Positions 55,676-64,000 of a stretch of DNA of 64,000 bases are shown one piece after another. Numbering within the stretch: position 1 is the first letter of the stretch; every line of letters starts with the position of its first letter. Source of the DNA: Cricetibacter osteomyelitidis (GTDB lineage Bacteria > Pseudomonadota > Gammaproteobacteria > Enterobacterales > Pasteurellaceae); assembly GCF_004340985.1 (NCBI RefSeq), contig NZ_SLYB01000002.1, forward strand, positions 44,082 through 108,081, written 5' to 3'. The notes beneath the pieces were generated by a model. The model saw nothing but the letters and a program-made list of their open reading frames with translations, had not been told where the DNA came from and searched no databases. The translations under genes and the position numbers were made by a program.

Positions 55676-57565
55676 ATGTTTTATACTGAAAACTATGATG
55701 TGATCGTTATTGGCGGCGGTCATGCCGGTACGGAAGCAGCTCTTGCCCCTGCTCGGATGGGATTAAAAACACTACTGATTACACACAATGTTGATACATT
55801 AGGACAAATGTCTTGTAATCCTGCGATTGGTGGGATTGGTAAGGGGCACTTAGTAAAAGAAATTGATGCGATGGGTGGTTTAATGGCAACGGCTGCCGAT
55901 CAGGCGGGGATTCAGTTTCGTACCTTAAACAGTTCAAAAGGCCCTGCGGTGCGGGCAACCCGTGCTCAAGCTGATCGTGTGCTGTATCGTCAAGCAGTGC
56001 GTATTGCTTTAGAAAATCAAGAAAATTTAGATATTTTCCAACAAGAAGTAACGGATATTTTATTGGATCAGGATCGAGTTTCAGCGGTAGAAACCAAAAT
56101 GGGGCTGAAATTCCGTGCTAAAACAGTGATCTTAACTGCCGGTACTTTTTTAGCAGGTAAGATCCATATTGGTTTGGAAAATTATAGCGGTGGTCGTGCC
56201 GGCGATCCTGCAGCAGTCATGCTGGCGGATCGTTTGCGTGATCTGGGATTGCGGGTTGATCGTTTAAAAACCGGTACACCACCGCGTTTGGATGCTCGTA
56301 CCATTAATTTTGATGTATTAGCCAAACAGCACGGCGATGATATATTGCCGGTGTTTTCTTTTATGGGATCCGTAGATCAACATCCTCGTCAGATTCCCTG
56401 TTATATTACCCATACCAATGAACAAACTCATGACGTGATTCGTAATAATTTGGATCGCAGTCCGATGTACACTGGTGTGATAGAAGGGATCGGACCGCGT
56501 TATTGTCCGTCTATTGAAGATAAAGTAATGCGTTTTGCAGAACGTAATTCTCATCAAATTTACTTGGAACCGGAAGGACTGACATCCAATGAAATTTATC
56601 CGAACGGAATTTCTACCAGCCTGCCTTTTGATGTGCAAATGAAAATAGTAAATTCCATGAAAGGTATGGAACATACCCGTATTATGAAGCCGGGTTATGC
56701 TATCGAATATGATTATTTTGATCCCCGTGATTTAAAACCTACTTTAGAAACTAAAGCAATCCGTGGTTTATTTTTTGCCGGTCAGATTAACGGCACGACC
56801 GGTTATGAAGAAGCAGCGGCACAAGGTTTGTTAGCAGGTATTAATGCGGGTCTTTTAGTGCAAGAAAAAGAACAGTGGTATCCGCGTCGTGATCAATCTT
56901 ATACCGGTGTGTTGGTAGATGATCTCTGTACTTTAGGCACAAAAGAACCCTATCGTGTTTTCACTTCCCGTGCGGAATACCGTTTGTTATTGCGTGAAGA
57001 CAATGCGGATATGCGTTTAACGCCGATTGCTTATAAATTAGGATTGATTGATGACAAACGATGGGCTCGTTTTAATGAAAAAATGAATAATATTGAGCTG
57101 GAAAAACAACGTTTACGTAGTATTTGGCTGCATCCTCGTTCCGAATATTTAGATGAAGCCAATCAGGTATTGGGTTCGCCTTTAGTGCGTGAAGCCAGCG
57201 GTGAAGATTTATTACGTCGTCCGGAAATTTCTTATGAAATTCTGACCGCACTTACGCCGTTCCAACCTGCTTTGAGCGATAAAGAAGCGGCGGAACAAGT
57301 GGAAATAGGAGTGAAATATCAAGGCTATATAGAACATCAATTGGAAGAAATCGAAAAACAAAAACGCCACGAAAATACTGTAATTCCAACAACCTTTGAT
57401 TATGCTTCCGTTTCCGGACTTTCTAACGAAGTGCGGTCTAAATTGGAACAACATCGTCCGGTTTCTATCGGTCAAGCCAGTCGAATTTCCGGCGTGACAC
57501 CGGCGGCTATTTCTATTTTGCTGGTGTACCTGAAAAAACAGGGTATGTTAAAGCGGGGTGAATAA
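55676..57565 (+). CDS. mnmG: tRNA uridine 5-carboxymethylaminomethyl modification enzyme MnmG (GidA)
   Basis: 629 residues, as in E. coli. With MnmE it modifies U34 in tRNAs reading split codon boxes. FAD motif [10 protein letters not shown] at residues 13-22, [13 protein letters not shown] with the catalytic Cys region, then [33 protein letters not shown], and the C-terminal helical MnmE-binding domain ([19 protein letters not shown]). The first gene right of the origin; rsmG overlaps its stop codon. AAGAAGAAATT precedes the start. Confidence 0.98.
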   Translation: MFYTENYDVIVIGGGHAGTEAALAPARMGLKTLLITHNVDTLGQMSCNPAIGGIGKGHLVKEIDAMGGLMATAADQAGIQFRTLNSSKGPAVRATRAQADRVLYRQAVRIALENQENLDIFQQEVTDILLDQDRVSAVETKMGLKFRAKTVILTAGTFLAGKIHIGLENYSGGRAGDPAAVMLADRLRDLGLRVDRLKTGTPPRLDARTINFDVLAKQHGDDILPVFSFMGSVDQHPRQIPCYITHTNEQTHDVIRNNLDRSPMYTGVIEGIGPRYCPSIEDKVMRFAERNSHQIYLEPEGLTSNEIYPNGISTSLPFDVQMKIVNSMKGMEHTRIMKPGYAIEYDYFDPRDLKPTLETKAIRGLFFAGQINGTTGYEEAAAQGLLAGINAGLLVQEKEQWYPRRDQSYTGVLVDDLCTLGTKEPYRVFTSRAEYRLLLREDNADMRLTPIAYKLGLIDDKRWARFNEKMNNIELEKQRLRSIWLHPRSEYLDEANQVLGSPLVREASGEDLLRRPEISYEILTALTPFQPALSDKEAAEQVEIGVKYQGYIEHQLEEIEKQKRHENTVIPTTFDYASVSGLSNEVRSKLEQHRPVSIGQASRISGVTPAAISILLVYLKKQGMLKRGE

Positions 57566-58197
57566 TGATGAACCTTGAACAACAGTTAGCAGAAAAACTG
57601 GAAATTTTGTTAAAACAGACCGCACTTTCCGTGACCGATCGACAAAAAAAACAGCTGGTGCAGTTAGTGTTGTTATTACAAAAATGGAATAAAGCCTATA
57701 ATCTGACTTCCGTGCGTGATCCTTTGGAAATGTTGATAAAACATATTTTGGATAGCGTGATTGTTAGCCCTTATTTACAAGGCGAACGTTTTATTGATGT
57801 GGGTACAGGTCCCGGTTTGCCGGGCTTGCCGCTAGCGATTATCAATCCCGATAAACAGTTTGTATTATTAGACAGTCTCGGCAAACGCATTAGTTTTATC
57901 CGTAATGCTGTGCGTGAGTTAGATCTGACTAACATACAGCCGGTGCTTAGTCGCGTAGAAGAATTTGCACCCGATCATCTATTTGACGGAGTATTAAGTC
58001 GGGCTTTTGCCTTATTAAAAGATATGACGGATTGGTGTCATCATTTGCCTGCCGAAAATGGTCTGTTTTATGCTTTAAAAGGGCAATATCAACAAGATGA
58101 AGTGCAGCAATTGGATAAAAAATTTAAGGTACTGCAAGTGATTGAATTGCAAGTACCCGAATTAGTGGGTGAACGACATCTGATACTGATTCGTTAA
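57565..58197 (+). CDS. rsmG: 16S rRNA (guanine-527-N7) methyltransferase RsmG (GidB)
   Basis: 210 residues. Methylates G527 of 16S rRNA; loss confers low-level streptomycin resistance in other bacteria. S-adenosylmethionine motif [17 protein letters not shown] at about residues 71-87, [17 protein letters not shown] before it, and [13 protein letters not shown] after it. The first ATG overlaps the mnmG stop codon (TAATG); a second ATG follows directly. Translational coupling is likely. An uptake core variant occurs in the first 30 codons (ACCGCACTT near 57620). Confidence 0.97.
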   Translation: MMNLEQQLAEKLEILLKQTALSVTDRQKKQLVQLVLLLQKWNKAYNLTSVRDPLEMLIKHILDSVIVSPYLQGERFIDVGTGPGLPGLPLAIINPDKQFVLLDSLGKRISFIRNAVRELDLTNIQPVLSRVEEFAPDHLFDGVLSRAFALLKDMTDWCHHLPAENGLFYALKGQYQQDEVQQLDKKFKVLQVIELQVPELVGERHLILIR

Positions 58198-58277
58198 GGT
58201 TTTATAGGTTATATAATTTAATTAAGAAAATAAAATTTTGCTTGTTTTTTAATTAAATGTTAAATTTTTGTATGAAA

Positions 58278-58293
58278 TGTGATCTTTATCACA
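58278..58293. promoter_or_regulatory. Perfect CRP-cAMP site upstream of the atp operon
   Basis: TGTGA-TCTTTA-TCACA, identical over all 16 bases to the site before lacD. Its centre lies about 83 bp before the likely atp transcription start, a less usual but workable class I distance. Confidence 0.75.
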
Positions 58294-58334
58294 TTTTTAT
58301 TTGATCTAAAGGCATATTTATTATACGGAAAACA

Positions 58335-58362
58335 TTGAATAATATGCTTTCTAACGTATAAT
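58335..58362 (+). promoter_or_regulatory. atp operon promoter
   Basis: TTGAAT (58335-58340) and TATAAT (58357-58362) separated by 16 bp, predicting a start near 58369, about 50 bases before atpI. Downstream is the full atpIBEFHAGD order on the same strand. Confidence 0.8.
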
Positions 58363-58419
58363 AGGGGGCGTTTGATTTGTTGTAAATTTATATGCCTGTT
58401 CATATAAAATGGAATAAAA

Positions 58420-58827
58420 ATGTCGGCAATATTAAAACGAACAAAAAAAATGTACCGAAAAGTAATACTTATTGAATTACTGTGTTTTATAACGGCGACA
58501 TTGCTTATCATTTGTTATCAAATTAATGACGGAATTGCTTTTGCCTTGGGGGTATTCAGTATTTTCGTTCCGCAATGTGCCCTGATTTTTTTTGTTTATT
58601 TTCGCCGCCAATCTCAACAAAATATGCAGAATATGACCGCACTTTACCAAGGTGAAGCGATCAAGTTTGCAATAACCATTGTATTGATGGCGGGATTTTT
58701 CTCTTTGTATCAAACAATGAATTACATTTTCTTTTTTGTCGGTTTTATTGTGGCATTAGTGCTTAATAACTTACTGCCTATTTATTTCAAACAAAAAGAA
58801 AACCAAAAACAGAATGTATTTAATTAA
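58420..58827 (+). CDS. atpI: ATP synthase accessory protein AtpI
   Basis: 135 residues with four membrane segments (near 14-32, 38-58, 76-92 and 98-116), the AtpI layout. Contains YQGEAIKFAITIVLMAGFF, recognisable in the family, with the conserved GE pair. AtpI helps assemble the c-ring; it is not part of the finished enzyme. First gene of the operon with weak conservation, identified mainly by position and topology. An uptake core lies in codons near 58640. Confidence 0.88.
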   Translation: MSAILKRTKKMYRKVILIELLCFITATLLIICYQINDGIAFALGVFSIFVPQCALIFFVYFRRQSQQNMQNMTALYQGEAIKFAITIVLMAGFFSLYQTMNYIFFFVGFIVALVLNNLLPIYFKQKENQKQNVFN

Positions 58828-58842
58828 TTATCAATAGGATAG

Positions 58843-59646
<804 letters not shown>

Positions 59647-59676
59647 AACGAATTCGATTTTTAACGAATAGAATAA

Positions 59677-59722
59677 AAGTGCGGTGGATTTTTAATAAAT
59701 TTTATAAAAACTGACCGCTCTT
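59677..59722 (+). promoter_or_regulatory. Hairpin between atpB and atpE containing an uptake core
   Basis: AAGTGCGGT (59677-59685) pairs with ACCGCTCTT (59714-59722) apart from one central mismatch; the loop is AT-rich. It lies in the 144-bp gap before atpE, whose product is needed in about ten copies, so the hairpin may be a processing or stability element. It could also simply be a tolerated uptake sequence. Confidence 0.5.
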
Positions 59723-59724
59723 AA

Positions 59725-60045
<321 letters not shown>

Positions 60046-60051
60046 TAAACA

Positions 60052-60112
60052 GAGTTGGACTTAGTGTTAAATAACCAATTGGTTTGTTCTGAAACAAACT
60101 AATAACCAACTC
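60052..60112 (+). promoter_or_regulatory. Nested hairpin between atpE and atpF
   Basis: Outer arms GAGTTGG / CCAACTC (60052-60058, 60106-60112) enclose inner arms GTTTGTT / AACAAAC (60082-60088, 60093-60099) with a CTGA loop. It directly precedes the GAGGAGGA binding site of atpF. It may protect the atpE message from 3' decay and so raise subunit c output. Confidence 0.55.
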
Positions 60113-60124
60113 GAGGAGGACGTT

Positions 60125-60595
60125 GTGAATTTAAATGCAACATTAATTTGGCAAACGGTAGCCTTTATTCTTTTCGTACTGTTTTGTATGAAATTTGTAT
60201 GGCCGCCGATCATCAAAGCGATTGAAGAGCGTCAGGCAAAAATTGCCGATGCACTTGCATCCGCTGATGCTGCGAGAAAAGAGCAGGCTGATACTAAAGT
60301 ATTGGCAGAGCAAGAAATTGCGAAAGCGAAATCTCAAGCACAAGAGATTGTTGATTTAGCCAATAAACGTCGTAATGAAATTTTAGAAAATGTAAAAACC
60401 GAAGCAGATGAATTAAAAGCGAAAATTATCGCTCAAGGTCATGCCGAAGTGGAATCCGAACGTAAACGGGTGCAAGAAGAATTACGCGTTAAAGTGGCAT
60501 CATTGGCAATTGCCGGTGCTGAGAAAATTGTGGGTCGTACAGTAGATGAAGCGGCAAACAATGACATTATTGATAAATTAGTTGCAGAACTCTAA
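60125..60595 (+). CDS. atpF: ATP synthase F0 subunit b
   Basis: 156 residues starting at a GTG with a strong GAGGAGGA upstream. One N-terminal membrane helix ([20 protein letters not shown]), then a long Ala/Glu/Lys-rich coiled coil that forms the peripheral stalk. The [21 protein letters not shown] hinge is typical. Dimer in the complex. Confidence 0.96.
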   Translation: MNLNATLIWQTVAFILFVLFCMKFVWPPIIKAIEERQAKIADALASADAARKEQADTKVLAEQEIAKAKSQAQEIVDLANKRRNEILENVKTEADELKAKIIAQGHAEVESERKRVQEELRVKVASLAIAGAEKIVGRTVDEAANNDIIDKLVAEL

Positions 60596-60605
60596 GGTGA
60601 GCCTT

Positions 60606-61139
60606 ATGTCGGAATTAACTACTATCGCTCGCCCTTATGCAAAAGCCGCATTTGATTTTGCAGTAGAAAACAAAAGTATTGATCAATGGCAGAATATGCT
60701 TGATTTCGCTACTCAGGTTGTTGAAAACAAAACTATTCAACAATTTTTACGCGGCGATTCATCAGTACATAAAACAGCGGATACTGTAATTGCAATTTGT
60801 GGTGACAAACTTAATGAGCAGGGGCGTAACTTTATTAAGCTAATGGCGGAAAATCAACGTTTGACCGCACTTCCGGCAGTGTTTCAGCAATTTTTATCTT
60901 ATGTTGCCGAACATCAAGCAACTGCGGACGTTGATGTCATTTCAGCTCAACCATTAAGTGATGTACAGATTAAAAAAATCCAACAAGCAATGGAACGTAA
61001 ACTTGATAAAAAAGTGAAATTACATTGTACTGTGGACAGCACATTGATCGCAGGGGTAATTATTCGTGCCGGCGATATGGTGATTGACGGTTCAAGCCGT
61101 GGACAACTCACCCGTTTGGCAAACGAATTACAACTGTAA
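60606..61139 (+). CDS. atpH: ATP synthase F1 subunit delta
   Basis: 177 residues from the ATG at 60606 (AAGGTGAG upstream); an ATG at 60582 is inside atpF and less likely. Delta joins the peripheral stalk to the top of F1. [16 protein letters not shown] at the start and the C-terminal [21 protein letters not shown] motif identify it. Ten bp after the atpF stop. Confidence 0.96.
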   Translation: MSELTTIARPYAKAAFDFAVENKSIDQWQNMLDFATQVVENKTIQQFLRGDSSVHKTADTVIAICGDKLNEQGRNFIKLMAENQRLTALPAVFQQFLSYVAEHQATADVDVISAQPLSDVQIKKIQQAMERKLDKKVKLHCTVDSTLIAGVIIRAGDMVIDGSSRGQLTRLANELQL

Positions 61140-61151
61140 GAGGAACAATAT

Positions 61152-62693
61152 ATGCAACTAAATTCTACAGAAATTAGTGAATTAATTAAAAAACGAATTG
61201 CCGATTTTAATGTAACGAGTGAAGCTCGTAATACTGGTACAATCGTTTCCGTAAGTGACGGTATTATTCGTATCAGTGGCTTAACGGATGTGATGCAAGG
61301 TGAAATGATTGCATTACCGGGTAATATTTATGCCATGGCATTGAACTTGGAACGTGATTCAGTCGGTGCTGTGGTAATGGGCCCTTACACCGATTTAGCG
61401 GAAGGTATGGAAGTTCAATGTACCGGCCGTATTCTTGAAGTACCGGTAGGTCGCGGTTTGTTAGGTCGTGTGGTAAATACGTTAGGTCAGCCAATTGACG
61501 GTAAAGGCGAAATTGAAAATGACGGTTTCTCGCCGGTTGAAGTAATTGCACCGGGTGTTATCGAACGTAAATCCGTTGATCAGCCAGTACAAACCGGTTA
61601 TAAAGCCGTTGACTCAATGGTACCAATCGGTCGCGGCCAACGCGAATTGATCATCGGTGACCGTCAAACAGGTAAAACCGCATTAGCTATTGATGCTATT
61701 ATCAACCAACGTGATTCAGGTATTAAATGTATCTATGTGGCAATCGGTCAAAAAGCATCGACAATCGCCAACGTAGTGCGTAAATTGGAAGAACACGGTG
61801 CATTAGCCAATACTATTGTAGTTGTCGCTTCGGCATCGGAATCAGCGGCATTACAATATTTAGCACCATATTCAGGTTGTGCGATGGGGGAATATTTCCG
61901 CGATCGTGGTGAAGATGCATTAATCGTATATGATGATTTATCCAAACAAGCGGTAGCTTATCGTCAAATTTCCTTATTATTACGCCGTCCGCCGGGCCGT
62001 GAAGCATTTCCTGGTGATGTATTTTATTTACACTCACGTTTACTTGAACGTGCTTCCCGTGTAAACGAAGAATACGTAGAAAAATTCACCAAAGGTGCAG
62101 TAAAAGGTCAAACAGGTTCTTTGACTGCATTACCGATTATCGAAACTCAGGCCGGTGACGTATCAGCGTTCGTTCCGACTAACGTAATTTCTATTACCGA
62201 CGGTCAGATTTTCTTAGAATCCAATATGTTTAATGCGGGTATTCGTCCGGCAGTAAACCCGGGTATTTCCGTATCCCGGGTAGGTGGTGCAGCACAAACT
62301 AAAGTGATTAAAAAATTAGCCGGTGGTATTCGTACTGCACTTGCTCAGTATCGTGAATTAGCGGCGTTTGCTCAATTTGCCTCCGATCTTGACGATGCAA
62401 CCCGTAAACAATTGGCACATGGTGAAAAAGTAACCGAATTGTTGAAACAAAAACAATATGCACCGTTATCCGTTGCTGAACAAGCAGTAATGTTGTTCGC
62501 TGTGGAATTCGGCTATTTAGAGGATGTGGAGTTAAACAAAATTGCTGATTTTGAGACCGCACTTTTAGATTACGCGAAACGTACAAATGCTGATTTTATG
62601 CAGGATTTAACCAAAGCCGGTAATTATAACGATGAAATCAAAGATACGTTAAAAGGTATTTTAGATACATTCAAAGCAAATAATACCTGGTAA
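61152..62693 (+). CDS. atpA: ATP synthase F1 subunit alpha
   Basis: 513 residues, full length. Non-catalytic nucleotide-binding subunit; Walker [10 protein letters not shown] at residues 169-177, Walker [11 protein letters not shown], the arginine-finger stretch SVSRVGG, and the N-terminal beta-barrel ([14 protein letters not shown]). AAGAGGAA precedes the ATG. Encodes an uptake core near the 3' end (ACCGCACTT). Confidence 0.98.
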   Translation: MQLNSTEISELIKKRIADFNVTSEARNTGTIVSVSDGIIRISGLTDVMQGEMIALPGNIYAMALNLERDSVGAVVMGPYTDLAEGMEVQCTGRILEVPVGRGLLGRVVNTLGQPIDGKGEIENDGFSPVEVIAPGVIERKSVDQPVQTGYKAVDSMVPIGRGQRELIIGDRQTGKTALAIDAIINQRDSGIKCIYVAIGQKASTIANVVRKLEEHGALANTIVVVASASESAALQYLAPYSGCAMGEYFRDRGEDALIVYDDLSKQAVAYRQISLLLRRPPGREAFPGDVFYLHSRLLERASRVNEEYVEKFTKGAVKGQTGSLTALPIIETQAGDVSAFVPTNVISITDGQIFLESNMFNAGIRPAVNPGISVSRVGGAAQTKVIKKLAGGIRTALAQYRELAAFAQFASDLDDATRKQLAHGEKVTELLKQKQYAPLSVAEQAVMLFAVEFGYLEDVELNKIADFETALLDYAKRTNADFMQDLTKAGNYNDEIKDTLKGILDTFKANNTW

Positions 62694-62714
62694 TAGCGGA
62701 AACGGAGAAACGAA

Positions 62715-63581
62715 ATGGCAGGTGCAAAAGAGATAAAAACCAAAATTGCCAGTGTACAAAGTACACAAAAAATTACTAAGGCAATGGAAATGGTAGCTAC
62801 ATCGAAAATGCGTAAAACGCAGGATCGTATGGCTTCATCTCGCCCGTATTCTGAAACAATTCGTCACGTTATCAGCCACGTATCTAAAGCCAGTATCGGT
62901 TATAAACATCCGTTTTTAGTCGAGCGTGAACCGAGAAAAATCGGTATGTTAGTTGTTTCTACAGACCGCGGTATGTGTGGTGGTTTGAATATTAATTTAT
63001 TTAAATCCATTATGACCGAAATTAAACAATGGAAGGAAAAAGGCGTTGATGTTGAACTGGGTATTATCGGTTCGAAAGGTATTGCTTTTTTCCGTTCATT
63101 AGGGGTAGAAATCAGAACACAACATTCCGGTATGGGCGATAATCCTTCGGTAGAAGAATTAATCGGTATTGCGAACCAAATGTTTGAAGTTTATAAAAAA
63201 GGCAAAATTGATGCAATCTATATTGCCTATAATCAATTCATCAATACGATGTCGCAAAAACCGCTTGTCCAACAATTGGTTCCGCTACCGGAATTAGATA
63301 GCGATAATTTAGACGAAAAACAATCTTGGGATTATATTTACGAGCCGGATCCGAAAGTGCTGTTAGACAGCCTATTGATCCGTTATTTAGAATCTCAAGT
63401 TTATCAATCGGTGGTTGATAATTTGGCTTCGGAGCAGGCAGCTCGGATGGTAGCAATGAAAGCAGCAACAGATAATGCAGGTAATTTAATCAATGAATTG
63501 CAGTTGGTGTATAACAAAGCCCGTCAAGCAAGTATCACAAATGAATTAAATGAAATTGTAGCCGGTGCGGCAGCAATTTAA
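62715..63581 (+). CDS. atpG: ATP synthase F1 subunit gamma
   Basis: 288 residues. Central rotor shaft; the N-terminal helix [19 protein letters not shown] then [14 protein letters not shown] and the C-terminal helix [28 protein letters not shown] then NELNEIV are the antiparallel coiled coil. [15 protein letters not shown] is conserved. Starts 21 bp after atpA, ends 20 bp before atpD. Confidence 0.97.
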   Translation: MAGAKEIKTKIASVQSTQKITKAMEMVATSKMRKTQDRMASSRPYSETIRHVISHVSKASIGYKHPFLVEREPRKIGMLVVSTDRGMCGGLNINLFKSIMTEIKQWKEKGVDVELGIIGSKGIAFFRSLGVEIRTQHSGMGDNPSVEELIGIANQMFEVYKKGKIDAIYIAYNQFINTMSQKPLVQQLVPLPELDSDNLDEKQSWDYIYEPDPKVLLDSLLIRYLESQVYQSVVDNLASEQAARMVAMKAATDNAGNLINELQLVYNKARQASITNELNEIVAGAAAI

Positions 63582-63601
63582 CAAATCTTAGAGGAACGGT
63601 A

Positions 63602-64000
63602 ATGGCAGCAGGAAAAATTATACAAATCATCGGTGCGGTGATTGACGTTGAATTCCCACAAGATGCAGTGCCAAAAGTTTACGATGCATTGAAAGTTGAA
63701 TCGGGTTTAACCCTTGAAGTTCAACAACAATTAGGTGGTGGTGTTGTACGTTGTATCGCAATGGGTACATCCGACGGTTTAAAACGTGGTTTAAGCGTAA
63801 CTAATACGGGAAATCCTATCTCTGTACCGGTAGGTACTAAAACCTTAGGCCGTATTATGAATGTGTTAGGCGAACCTATTGATGAACAAGGTCCTATCGG
63901 TGCTGAAGAAGAATGGGCAATCCATCGTCAGGCACCAAGCTACGAAGATCAATCCAACAGTACGGAGTTATTGGAAACCGGTATCAAAGTTATCGACTTG
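63602..64000 (+). CDS. atpD: ATP synthase F1 subunit beta, N-terminal fragment
   Basis: The first 133 codons are inside the window; the gene continues past the end. Starts [20 protein letters not shown], the typical beta-subunit N-terminus, then [40 protein letters not shown] and [14 protein letters not shown] leading toward the Walker A, which is outside. AGAGGAACG precedes the ATG. Confidence 0.97.
   Translation, partial: MAAGKIIQIIGAVIDVEFPQDAVPKVYDALKVESGLTLEVQQQLGGGVVRCIAMGTSDGLKRGLSVTNTGNPISVPVGTKTLGRIMNVLGEPIDEQGPIGAEEEWAIHRQAPSYEDQSNSTELLETGIKVIDL

Overview
The window looks like a chromosomal segment from a member of the Pasteurellaceae. The nine-base DNA-uptake core AAGTGCGGT (Haemophilus-type USS) recurs on both strands in most housekeeping genes and builds a hairpin terminator at 41428-41465. 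The gene content (ftsYEX, metF/metH, def, recA, mnmG-rsmG-atp) fits a gammaproteobacterium. I cannot name genus or species from sequence alone.

Layout. 1-2.9 kb: end of ftsY, then ftsE, ftsX and an EamA/RarD-type transporter. 3-9.7 kb (minus strand): a run metF, TonB-dependent receptor, binding protein, FecCD permease, ABC ATPase, mlaA, yfbU. Divergent from it at 9.9-13.6 kb is metH, the cobalamin-dependent methionine synthase; the context suggests that the transporter imports vitamin B12. 13.6-23.3 kb: an AT-rich accessory island in which I found no uptake core before about 22.5 kb. It holds two very small genes, a WYL-domain regulator of the BrxR/CapW type, a membrane protein of unknown function, a complete qatABCD anti-phage operon and an AAA/DUF4143 ATPase. 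Two decayed vapB antitoxin genes lie at about 15.8 and 23.0 kb. 23.3-25.5 kb: an NAD(P)-binding protein, an NTF2-like secreted protein and a divergent LysR regulator. 25.5-34.4 kb: a type I restriction-modification locus (hsdR, hsdM, rhuM, hsdS) with a tyrosine recombinase and an inverted, promoterless second hsdS. This is the architecture of a phase-variable, specificity-switching system. 34.5-41.4 kb: TetR regulator plus an HlyD / RbbA-like / permease / outer-membrane-factor efflux operon.

41.5-47.3 kb (minus): def, pldB, a HerA-like ATPase, UDP-galactopyranose mutase and two DUF4422 glycosyltransferases. 47.5-53.8 kb: a galactitol operon with a perfect CRP site upstream (lacD-type aldolase, gatZ, gatABC, gatD, gatR). 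It uses a LacD-type class I aldolase where E. coli has the class II aldolase GatY. 53.9-55.0 kb: recA with its LexA box. 55.29-55.58 kb: an apparent chromosomal origin with four good DnaA boxes and eleven GATC sites. 55.7-64 kb: mnmG, rsmG and atpIBEFHAG plus the start of atpD, all transcribed away from the origin; a second perfect CRP site precedes the atp promoter.

The most noteworthy parts are the invertible hsdS locus (with an unusual tandem duplication of one target-recognition domain in the silent copy), the Qat island with its CapW-like regulator carrying an unfamiliar C-terminal repeat, and two linked metabolic modules (B12 uptake with methionine synthesis, and galactitol with LacD/GatZ). 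All calls come from reading the sequence and from knowledge of the families; no database search was run.
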